A stretch of 64,000 nt of DNA from Archegozetes longisetosus (Eukaryota; Arthropoda; Arachnida; Sarcoptiformes; Trhypochthoniidae), in NCBI GenBank assembly GCA_018873245.2, contig JAEMBT020000009.1:17205794-17269793 (forward strand), written 5' to 3'. Made by a program: the position numbers and the translations under genes. Position 1 is the first letter of the stretch. The number at the start of each line of letters is the position of its first letter. The notes beneath the pieces are model-generated. The model was given only the letters and a program-made list of their open reading frames with translations. It searched no databases and had not been told where the DNA came from. Positions 53,901 through 64,000 of this stretch are shown here, in pieces.

Positions 53901-56900
53901 CTTAAACTCAACTTCCACAGTTCAGAATGAATAAGAAAGTTTCGTTAAATCCTTCACCTTTCAGTTATATGTAAATTATATCTTCTTATTTATCAAAATC
54001 ACACTAATAGTAGCGTTGAAAATGAATTCATTAATAAAGATCTTTAAAAGTTGAGTTCAAATTAATGAATAATAAAATTTCAAATAATTAAATTTTTATT
54101 CACGGATATAGTTAGTCAATAAGCCTCAAAAATACACATAATCTTACTTTTGATTCCTTCTTTATCATAAATGTTTTTAAAAACATTTTAAATTCAATTC
54201 ATTTCCAACACTAATATTAATGTGAATTTGATACAAATACGAAAAACATGTTTTGTACAATTTACACATGACTGAAAGATTTGAATGATTCAATAAAATT
54301 ATTTTTACTTCGCACTTGAAAGGTGAGTCTGAAAAAGAACCTAGATCCGTCAATAATTCAGTTTTGTTTACTTTCTATATTGAAAGTGTTTTCAATGATA
54401 TGTATGAGCCCTATTCGTTAACTCATTTCTTCGAACGTTATGCTCATACGTTGTAAATCTTGAAATGATGTTAAACTAAATGCACTAGCTTTTGCTTTTC
54501 GAGTATACTTAGACTAAGGAATCAATTCAGTTAAGATCAGATGGCTAGTCATATAGTGCAACAGTTTTACAGACACCAATCAATTTACTACAAAATTTTT
54601 GTTTCAATCAATTTGAACTTTCTTGTTTTATGAGGGCTGAAGTTGTTCAGTTCAAACCACATGCGCTCTCATCTAAATATAAATTCGCTCTAATTGACCA
54701 TAAAATGACTTGAAACAGCAATCTTTGTATAACTGTGAATGTGAGCTATCCTATTAAGAACTTGAATCATTAGAGTTAAGTCAATGCTGAACCTCTTATA
54801 AAAACTAACTCGTTATTTATCATTAGAACATTTGCTAAACGTATTGAACTAGTAATAGGAGTATCTGAATGGCGAAAGATAACGAATAGGTCATTTTCTG
54901 TATTTGCAATAATCTATTGAATTTTTTCGCGCGATCAAACCCGAAAAACTCTTTAATTATAAAATATCATTCTTAATAACTTTTGAGAAATTTAGAGCGA
55001 TTTTCATCTAATCTGATAAAATTTTCTCGATAAAAGTTTTGTGGGCCAAAAGGGGAATAAGTTTTTCATTGATTCGTGTATTAATTCTGAAGAAATCAAT
55101 TATGAATTTGATAGAAAATGTATGAATAATACTACCACATAACAACAAATTTAATTGCTTCAAAATTATAATAGCATTTTATATAATATTATTTGAATAT
55201 TAAAATATTTTTGACAGATAAGATAAGATTCTTGATCATAAGATAATGCACAAGAAATCATTTATCAGTTGTAACCCAAAATATTGTGAAATTATTTATT
55301 GCTAATGAACCTTTTTATCTTGACATAAGGCCAATTCACAATAGGAGTTGATCTTCTAACCGAAAGCCATAAAATTCTGTCTCAAACAACTGTTTCACAA
55401 CTTTTTACCCACTGAGGTAAACACGAAACTCTACTCAAACAGTTACACACTAATTATTCTGAATATTTTCTATCGTATCTTTTTATGAATTTTCATTAGT
55501 GATAATTGTTATTCCCTTGCCGTTCTACTTTCACAAAGTTTCATTCTAGTTTCCAATTACTGAATTTTGCATTTGATATTCTGCGAAATTTTAGGCTTTA
55601 ATTAGTTTTTAGAGGTCGTTTCTATCAAGCACTGGAACCTGCCTTGTTACAATCTTAATAAAAAGTCAGAGCCAACTTACAATTTCAATCTGTATTGTAC
55701 AGGTTTCAGACTTTCTGTACAGACAAAAGTCTAGAATCAGGGTTTCATCTGCACACAAATAGATAGAAATGGAGCTAAAAGAATGAAAAATAACATTTTC
55801 GCTTTCAATACCGCCGAAGAAACAACCTTAGAATTATAACTCATCCAAAATTCATTAGTTTTGTTATATTCAAAAGATTGTATAATGATTTTCACGGTAT
55901 TTCTTACATACCCAAACAAAACAAACTTGATAGTTGTGGTTCAAGCAAGATATTATTCTCGATATTTCTCATGAAAATTCTAGTCAAGTGAAAACTGACT
56001 ATTTCGAAATATGCCTTTTTAATTTAGTAGTAGAAATTTTTTGCAAAGATTTTCTTGAAGGATTCTACTCTAATCTCACTCTTGAAATGTCTGATTCTCT
56101 CGGAAATCAGTTTTCATGCCCTGATTCACATAATCCCTATCGGCGCACAGCTTGAGATTTAGATACAACCTATAGAAACAACGATTTAAGTCCTACGTAT
56201 GATAACCAATTATAGATAAAAAGTGTGGTTTTTGTTTGAATTCACTCTAATTTAGTAGTTCTGAGGGAAGCAGTTGAACATGAACATTCATTTATAGATT
56301 TAGAAATTAGTGAAAAGATTCAATCATCGTTTCTCAATTCATTGTCACAATTCAATCTCCTATTTTAAGCTAATGCGCTTAAACGTCTTCTCACTTACAT
56401 GAATGAGCCTACTATTAATCATCTCAAACTTAATTTGGCGATATATTAATTATCAAATGAAAAAAATTAATATTTAGACAGCTAGAAGTTGTGCAAACCT
56501 GAACAACTTGTGTTCTGAATAGATATGTACTAGCGGCTTAGCTAAATGATAGACATTATTAAAATAATTGAGAAATCAAAATCTTATCGTATCGATTAGG
56601 ACTAGCTAGCGTGAGAGGTATCTTATTTTCTCTTACCTAAGGGGTAATGCAATGAGATCTCATATAATAAATTTTCTTTTTGCTAAACTCTGACTCCCCT
56701 ATCATATATATTTTACCATAATTAATATCATTTATGCACAATTCTCCACGACTCTATTTTCAGGTATGTTTACTTTTTTATGAATAGATTTTAGAGTTTT
56801 GGTGATTTTTAATTTGAATTTTGTGTGGGATTCTTGGTAGCATTCTACTCTTTCGAAAGCTCTGTTTCAAAGCCCTAATAAATAGATGAAATCCATTTTA

Positions 56901-58647
56901 CTATTATGAACCAAATATGGAAAAATTTCCTCGTAATGATTATTAAGTAACCAATTAATAAGCAATGATAAAAATTAATTAAAATTGTTAATGAGAATGA
57001 CTAATAATTAATTTTACGAATAAAGTTTGTTTATAAATGAAAAGCGTTAAAGACTTAATTGTCTCTAAGAAATATTTGACTAATGCTTAATCTGTTACTC
57101 TGAGCTCTGTTGACTGAGAACTCTTCGAAATTTAAGTATTGCTATGAATACGAAAATAAGTTTCGCTTAAGAATTTATTTTTAATATTATATTTCATAAG
57201 CTTTCATTCAATTTTCATCCAATTTATGTTTAAGCATATTATCGTAGTCTATTTAATTTTAGTGAACGAGATATTTTATGCGATCAGCTTGCGAAACAGG
57301 ATTTTTGAATCACTCGTAAATTATTCGGCTCTGAATTTTTAACACAAAATGTGAAAGAAAAGAGGGCCTAACAGAAAGATTTTATTTTCAATCTGACCTG
57401 TCATCAATTATATGGTTTTTTTAAGTTAATTATTAATTTTATGTTTAATTATTGTAAGGGCTTGCCTTAAATTTATGGAAAAATTTATTAATCAAGCAGT
57501 AAATTATTGTAATTAACAAGATTTAATCAAAGTTTTTTCTAATTGGTTTTATTTATTATATATGTTTTGCTTTTTTCATTGCACACAAAGACAAATAAAT
57601 CATAAATCAAAGTTTCCATCAAGAAATTGTTTACATACTATAAATCATCATCAGTTCACTCAATCTCATGTTGACTAAGTCATAATTTAAATTCAAGTGT
57701 CAAACTTGTTTGTTTGGCAAAATTACAAATTTCCTATATTACTTGATAGTCTACGAGAACAGCTTAGATGATTTTTCAAATTTAAGGTCTTTTTAGCATA
57801 AAAAATTAATATTTTCTGTTATTTTATACCAAAAGCCATTCAAGCGATTAGCGATTGATCAATAGGATTTTAAGCTTATTGTCGATGAATAAATAATTAT
57901 CTCCAAAGAGAAAACATAAGACGAGTTAAAACTAGTATTAATTTTATATTTTATCTGCGAATTCAATGGTATTTAGGGCTTTCGTGTGCGAACTGTGGTA
58001 CAAATACAACATCGATGTGGAGACGAAACGCTGTCAAAGATTCAGTTTGCAATGCGTGCGGTCTTTATTTTAGGCTAAACGGAATCAACAGACCAGTCAA
58101 TATGAGAAAAGAATCTATACGTAAGAGAAGGAGAAGAACTAAACTTTTAGCTCCTCTGACACCAAACTATCCCAAAGATTGTGTGACGAGTAATGATTGC
58201 CGACTGAATGAGCCACAAGTGAGAAGTGATAGGAATACTGATAATTCTTCAATATTGTCGCAACATTCTTCTAACATATTCTTGTATCCTAATTTTAATG
58301 AACCCCAACCTGAAAGCTTGTTATCTCATAAAAATTTCAATAATCCCAATTATTATCCATCTTCATCGGAGTCGCTCCGTTATCAACAATCACATGAGCA
58401 TCATCCACATCTACAACAGCCAATGATAGCAAATCCAAATTACATGACTTTATCAACGATCAGTCATCCGTGTTTAACACAAAGTATGGAAAGTGCTAAT
58501 AATGCATTCACGCTAAACAGCGGGATTGGTTATAATCATAATCATAAGATTAATTATCATCTGACTGATTGCATACCGAATAATAATGATGCGATCTTGA
58601 GCCACGAAGATGGACAAGTAAGCAATCGGAGTTATGAGTCACTTTGA
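50975..58647 (+). CDS. GATA-type zinc finger transcription factor, two-finger
   Basis: Nuclear regulator that would bind WGATAR sites. Exon A (from a possible ATG at 50975, or from an acceptor TTCAG at 51000) encodes the N-finger CANC-x17-CNAC ([23 protein letters not shown]) and the basic linker [11 protein letters not shown], ending at ACGG|GTGAG near 51170. Exon B begins after TTTAG at 57976 and restores TGLSCANC: the C-finger ([28 protein letters not shown]) and its basic tail [14 protein letters not shown], then about 170 Ser/Asn/His-rich residues to TGA at 58645-58647. Both fingers have CX2CX17CX2C. The codon phase matches across the 6.8-kb intron. Upstream exons are missing or unrecognised. 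The N-finger has RRY where RRD is common. Confidence 0.86.
51200..57960 (+). other. 6.8-kb intron of the GATA gene
   Basis: AT-rich and without recognisable coding segments, except the SINE-like patch near 51680 and a short perfect palindrome GGATGGCTGAGCCATCC near 53259. Several unassigned short frames occur; none carries a motif. Confidence 0.6.
51655..51715 (-). repeat. tRNA-derived SINE-like head (tentative)
   Basis: On the minus strand, TAGCTCCACCAGAGTTCAAATCC followed by TGGTTACGGCAATGG has a pol III B box (GTTCAAATC) in a tRNA-like T-arm context, with an A-box-like TAGTCTTAGCTCC upstream. It does not fold as a full tRNA. A tRNA-related SINE inside the GATA intron is a possible reading. 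Confidence 0.25.
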
Positions 58648-61520
58648 CTGCTAAAATATTTTAGGTAACAATCGGGAGTATACGTGTGCATCTCAATCCC
58701 ACTCCCGCGAGTATATGCAGAAGTATGCACGCTTTTGCGGATGCAGAATAGTTGCGGATGTGAAAATTGACAGAAGTAGGTGCAAATGTGTATTTTTTCA
58801 GTAAAATAATCATTAACAATTTTAATTTGAAGTTCGACACTTTTAGTGTTGGTCGATTAAAAAATTTAGGGCTATATCAATTTGTTCTTCCTTCTTTCAC
58901 AAAAGTTTACTTTCTTTTTAGAGAATTTTTATATTTCTTATAGAGTTTTATCAGAGTTCAATTTTAAAATTATTTGATATGTTAATAAAGTCAAACACAG
59001 ATTATATATTTCAAAAGTGTTCTCTTTTCAGATTATAAGATCCGTTATTAAAAATTAAGTTTAAAACCTATGGAAAGACTAGTCCTCGGACGGAGGTCTT
59101 CATATCAAGACCTAGTTAAGCCTTGATGAATGTTAAAAGTATTTGAGAATTAATTTTTATGTACAAACCTTTAAAAATTGTTAAACTTTTATATATGCTT
59201 ATATTATTGTTATTTGCGACATAAGACATACAAAAAACATAATGTAATGAACACTAAATGTTGTACTGTATGGCAACTAATTGATTGCTGTATTTCATTG
59301 CTTATTATCTCGATTCTTTTCATATTTATCTGATATAATTAAAGGTAGCAATAAAACAAAGACTAATATAAATGTGAATATAATAAATGTTGATTTGAGA
59401 ACTTTTGATAAGTACTTTTATATCCCAGTTATGTGCTTGTGTTTTGGAGCTAAAGCAAAACAGCGTGAAACTTCAATGCCAAAAGTTTAAAACTAACACT
59501 GATTCATGAAATGAAATTCAATTTCCAATTACTGTCAAAATTGCCCTTCAGTCCAATATTTATGATTATACCGAAAAAAGCTACAAGAAGCAACTAATTC
59601 AAAGGTTTTCTTAAATTGAGATTCAATAGAGATTTTAAAATTATTTGTGGATACCTATAATTTTTCTTTGAGAATATGAAGCCACTGATGTGACAATTTC
59701 GGAAGACACACTAATATATTAAGGCTTTACTGTTTTATTATGCGCATAAAATTTGTATGGCTAATCTCATAGGTAAAACTTGAAACATAACAAAATTTGG
59801 TTTATCCTTTAGGATCTGCTCAAATCAATCAAATCCATTCATGAAAATGATTGAGTAGGAATTGCAAGCAATTAAAGAGTAAAGCACTTAATGAGCTTAT
59901 ACTGATCAGTGTCCTAATATTGTTCATTTCATACAATGATAATGCAATTTTATTTAATGATATAAAATATGTCTATAGCCCTTAAAACGAGTTCTTGTAG
60001 AGAATTATACGAGATGTCACTTTGAAAAATTTCAGTAAACTTTCAAATTTTTTATGGTTTGTGCTGTGACTATATCAATAATACTTATAAGTTGTCGTTG
60101 TCATTGAATTTTCATCTGAAATTTTCTAAATAAACATTTGTTCTATAGTTTATAGTAAGATAACTTAATATACAGTCATTCCTGTTAGTAGTGAACGGTG
60201 CAATCAAAATCCTTCGCAATCAATGGTTATTCACTATAAGCGCATTCATTACAAATGAGATGAACTGTGTTTTTAAAACCCGTAAAATTATTATGAAATG
60301 AATTAATATAAATTTTTTACAAGTGACATAATAACCTAATGATTGGTTTGCGGTTATGTTTCATAGTGTTGTTGAAACTAAACGAATGCACATATAGCTG
60401 ACTAAACTTTACTGATTTGAAATCAACGACTGAATTTACATTTACTCAAAGATAACTTAGAACTATTACTCAACATTTTCAATCAAAAGTTTTTTGTGTT
60501 ATAAAATGATAACAAAGTTTAGCAGAACTGAATCGTTAAAATTTGCTCTAGGATAGCAAACGACAGCAAAATATGTTTCGAAAATTTCAAGTCGAATACT
60601 AAAAAATACATTGAATTGCTATAACACTCAGTTGGTTACTAGGATAATGATAAGGCGATTATTGCATCACTTTATTTAAAACTGTCGCTTAATTATCTTA
60701 AAAATCTCATTTGCTTCAATTCCTTCTGATTGTATTTGTTGTTTTGTAAAACTTTATCCTTAATAATTGTAATAATGAATGATAAAGAGTTAATTATGAC
60801 AAATAAGCATTAATATTATCTTAGGAAATATTAAAATATTGTTCTGTTATGAAGATTTCGAAGCAACCTACTTACTCTCTATAGATTAATATTTTCAAAT
60901 TTTGAGGCATGTAATAATAAACATTAACCAACTATGGCGTTTACTTTTGTACATATTTCAATATTTTTTCAAAGAAAAACATTACATTTGATCTACCATC
61001 AAGTAACAAAATTCAGTTATAAAAATATTGATGCAGTTTATTACTCCAGCCACTCGAGAGTGTCAAGCACGTTCATCGAGTCTTAGCTCGAGCGCCGAGT
61101 TTAAACGTTAAGTAAGTTTTCAAAATAGAACATACTCAGACAAAACCATATATTAGAAAACATGAACATTATTCAGACTTTAAAATTAAAACATTAAATG
61201 TGCAGCCATTATAGGCTGAGTAAAGTTTTTCAAAAGTTCATATTCTATGTAGTAGTATATTAGTAATATGATCTGCTTCTGCGAAAGATTGCTCATTCTT
61301 TCGTAAGTTCAGTTTTTTATGCTCAAAGGCTAGGAATAGGATGAATTTTTCAATTTAATCAGGAATGTATTGAAAGCTCATTCAAGAATTCAGGATTCTT
61401 ATAGAAATTCTAACAATACTTTTGTTAGTAGTCAGAAATTTCTAGTTCTTTTATAGACTTAGTTTGACGAATTCAAAATTTAGTTCTCTCTCTTCTAGCG
61501 ATTGAAATGCTATTTTTAGT
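58648..61520. other. 3' flank of the GATA gene, nothing further recognised
   Basis: The first few hundred bases are probably its 3' UTR (poly(A)-like AATAAA-type signals occur near 58980). Nothing else was recognised up to the palindrome at 61522. Confidence 0.4.
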
Positions 61521-61521
61521 A

Positions 61522-62025
61522 TTAGTTTGGTCAATAAATTTGCGTCTCCAGGTATCTACCAGTAATATTAGACAGTTAGAGACAAAATTATAAACTATAA
61601 TCGAATGGAGACTTAAGTTCCGAATTTCACGAACTTTCGTCTATATATAGTGCCTTAATTAAAAGTTTAAAAAATCAAGTATCTTTAATCTCCCTAAATG
61701 TATCAATCTCAATCGGGAACAAATTCGGGCAGAATTTTTTTATGGTTGGGAAAGGAGGCTGAAAAGGAGTAATTCATGAATTTTAGCCTCTTTTTCAGCC
61801 TCCTCCAACTACAAGAAATTTTCTCCCGGATTTGCTCCCGATTAAGATCCATACATTTAGGGAGATTAAAGATACTTAATTTTTTAAAACTTTTAATTAA
61901 GGTACTAAATATAGACGAAAATTCGTGAAATTCGGAACTTAAGTCTCCATTTGATGGTAGTTTATGATTTTGTCTCTAACTATCCAATATTACTGGTAGA
62001 GGCACAAAATTTATTGACCAACTAA
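61522..62025. mobile_element. 504-bp near-perfect palindrome, mariner-type foldback MITE
   Basis: The two halves are inverted copies from TTAGTTTGGTCAATAAATTT at 61522 to its complement ending at 62025, meeting at AATTCATGAATT near 61785 with almost no loop. TA lies outside each end (61520-61521 and 62026-62027). Shared blocks include GGAGACTTAAGTTCCGAATTTC, TTTAATCTCCCTAAATGTAT and GGAGGCTGAAAA. Termini beginning TTAGxTTGGTC resemble mariner TIRs. No coding capacity. Confidence 0.88.
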
Positions 62026-62180
62026 TATAAAGTTTGAGGTGGGCTAAGCTTAAGATTAGAGTTTCTTATCATGAAGGTAAGCTTGAGCTTCGAGTTTATA
62101 CCCATGGGATTGAGCCTATGGAACAAAATTTTTGGGTTTTTTCCTCGAAATTTTTATTCAAATTACAACTCTATAGTTAA

Positions 62181-62641
62181 CCCTTCGAAGGAACTGTGGG
62201 GTCTTTTTTGTCCTAACAATACTTTGAAATTCTGTTAAAAACAAACCATAAATGCAAAAAATCTAAAAAATTCTGTATTCTATCACAAACTATTTCTTAA
62301 CAAAACTACATAATTTTCATTTTAATATTACTTATAATTAAAATTTTAAAAATAAATAAGTAAAGCAAAGTCTGGTGTCGTACCCCACCTTTCTATTCAC
62401 GTAACTTTTTTTCGTAATATATTTCAATGCAATTTGGATGAATCCAATAAGAAAGGGGTTAACTGTGATGTCAAATGTTATGACTTGGATACAACACGAT
62501 ATGTGAATGGAATAGTGGGGTATTTTTGTTTAGTCCTTGAGTTCTACGCATAATAAGCCCAGATTCGTCCAGGAAAGTTCCCGCGATTTTTTGACCCCAT
62601 CTTTCCCTTTAAGTGATTCTAAACACAATTCCTTCGAAGGG
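62181..62641. mobile_element. piggyBac-like MITE flanked by TTAA
   Basis: The TIRs are CCCTTCGAAGGAACTGTG at 62181 and CACAATTCCTTCGAAGGG ending at 62641. TTAA is present on both sides (62177-62180 and 62642-62645), the piggyBac target. Subterminal GGGGTC/GACCCC and TGGGGTA/TACCCCA pairs strengthen the symmetry. The TIR tip CCCTTCGAAGGG is itself palindromic. At 461 bp it has no transposase. Confidence 0.8.
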
Positions 62642-62645
62642 TTAA

Positions 62646-64000
62646 AAGAAAATATTTTAATCTATTAAAAGTTAAATATTAATTTTTTATATTGCTTTTG
62701 ACATTACCTGATAAGAAAATTTCAAGAATTGTACTGTCAATTTATTAAATTTTGAGTGAAATCAAAAGCTTAATGGTATGAACTCAACCCTAAGCTCAGT
62801 TTATTGACTAGAGTAAAGACTGCTGTTTCTACAAACCAAAAGAATTATGGCAAAAACTTGATTTGAATCTTTCAATTAAGAACTTGGAGTGATTTTTATT
62901 CTTGTTTTTCAGATCTAATGCATACTGGGAATACTCTTGATCATAAGTTTAATTTCTTTTATCATCCATTTAATCATGGTTCGAACTTGGCTTTCACTTA
63001 CAAGTTGAACAGCTTGCAACTTGAAAGAAATGTTAGATTCATATATAAAGATATTATTTTAATGAAATGACTCATGGAGTTGACTAAACTCATTCCAATA
63101 ATCAAACCATTAAAGTAGCTAATTGTTACGGCTGCTTAAATAATCGATTGAAAATACATTTTTAAATTATAAGATTAGGTTTTAATTTCAGTATGATAGT
63201 ACTTTAGAACGTGAAGTAAATAAGGATAAAATTAGATTTAACATTCATAGAATTGAATGACTACAAGTGTCTTAAATAAACCAATAATTAAATACACATT
63301 AAATATAAATTACGTTATATATAACAGAATTTAGATGAGTCAATGTAATGATAGCAGAAGTTTTTAATCATAATCACTAACTATTTTATCATATATTTCG
63401 TTACGAGTGTCAAATTGAATTCTCAATGAATATTAAATATAGAAATAGACTAAAGACATGAAACTGACTTGAATAACCAACTCATTCACAATAACGTTCT
63501 GATGATCTTAAAAATAAATTCAAAACTCAGTTATGTAAGAGTAAAACTGGCTTAAAATGCTCGAAACAGCATGCGAATCAATAAAAATTGGAAGCATGTT
63601 TTTTTTTATTAAATACAGTTTTAAAACGAATTTCCAAAATTTTTAATTCCATAACAGTTTCACTTTCTAAGACATTTTGTAAGTAAAAAATACTTGTTTG
63701 TTGAATTTGGCATAATAATAATTAAAAATTGAAATCTCATCGGCAGCTCTATCTTAGCCTCATCACTGGACTCAAATCTACATATTAAACATGCACTCAG
63801 AAAGCAGTATCGTTCACCTACTTTTGAAGCAAAATTATTATAAAGTAGTAATTGGTTAACATATATAAGGTATGCTCTGTATACGACAATTTTTAATTGA
63901 ATCAACATATCAAACTATTTTTTAAAGCCCATTACACTAAATAGCTCACAAATAAATTTTACTATCATGGGTTTTAAGCGATGTCTTCTGATATGAATTG
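62646..64000. other. AT-rich DNA, nothing recognised
   Basis: The 82-codon minus frame at 63660-63908 has no recognisable motif and was not called. Confidence 0.4.

Noticed and set aside
58226..58426. Second-frame ORF inside the GATA C-terminal exon
   Set aside because: Alternative-frame shadow of a Ser/Asn/His-rich coding region.
1..64000. CRISPR arrays, prokaryotic operons or phage genes
   Set aside because: Spliced genes, AT-rich intergenic DNA and eukaryotic transposons throughout. Tandem repeats found have no spacer structure.

Overview
The window is a gene-poor, AT-rich (visibly well over 60% A+T) piece of an animal nuclear genome. It is almost certainly an arthropod: it contains a spliced NPY/RYamide-type neuropeptide receptor, a diverged ionotropic (IR-type) receptor, a two-finger GATA factor, short introns (47 to about 220 bp) alongside one of 6.8 kb, and degenerate TTAGG-like blocks, TTAGG being the common arthropod telomere unit. 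I cannot name the species from the sequence. A mite or a small crustacean would both fit. Three host genes can be supported: a class A GPCR running off the left edge (2-1181, +), an ionotropic receptor (24433-26445, -) and a GATA zinc-finger gene whose two fingers lie on exons 6.8 kb apart (50975-58647, +).

Everything else recognisable is mobile DNA, mostly decayed. From left to right: a LINE 3' end (about 4640-5710); a PIF/Harbinger element with remnants of both its proteins (6132-7182), whose TIR family reappears as a 136-bp MITE at 43557-43692; an internally deleted mariner-type fragment (about 10855-11180); a pogo/Tigger-like MITE (15826-16001); a nested transposon pile (16586-20846); an LTR-like block (21318-21559); a GC-rich long-TIR element (21631-22757); a Tc1-like element whose 365-bp terminal repeats are themselves MITE-like units (28287-29666); a Merlin transposase tail (31052-31273, -); an intron-containing Tc1/mariner element (31413-33554); a decayed copy of an uncharacterised multicopy animal protein family (about 35624-36170, -); a MULE transposase remnant (37069-37880, -); a SWIM-finger ORF (39552-39797); a deleted mariner (40404-41166); a hAT with an 8-bp target duplication (45080-45881); a 504-bp near-perfect palindrome (61522-62025); and a TTAA-flanked MITE (62181-62641).

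The most notable structure is the pile at 16586-20846. A long-TIR TA-flanked element carries a foldback element with an 8-bp target duplication and a telomere-like centre. The same outer element also carries a Tc1-like element (catalytic spacing DD36E). That Tc1 gene is interrupted by a hAT MITE with an 8-bp duplication, and this MITE contains a second hAT MITE with its own 8-bp duplication. Insertion order can be read from the duplications and from the interrupted repeat arm and reading frame. I found no prokaryotic genes, no CRISPR array and no convincing tRNA or rRNA gene. Long stretches (1182-4640, 7186-10850, 11180-15820, 41170-43550, 45890-50970, 58650-61520) hold nothing I could recognise.
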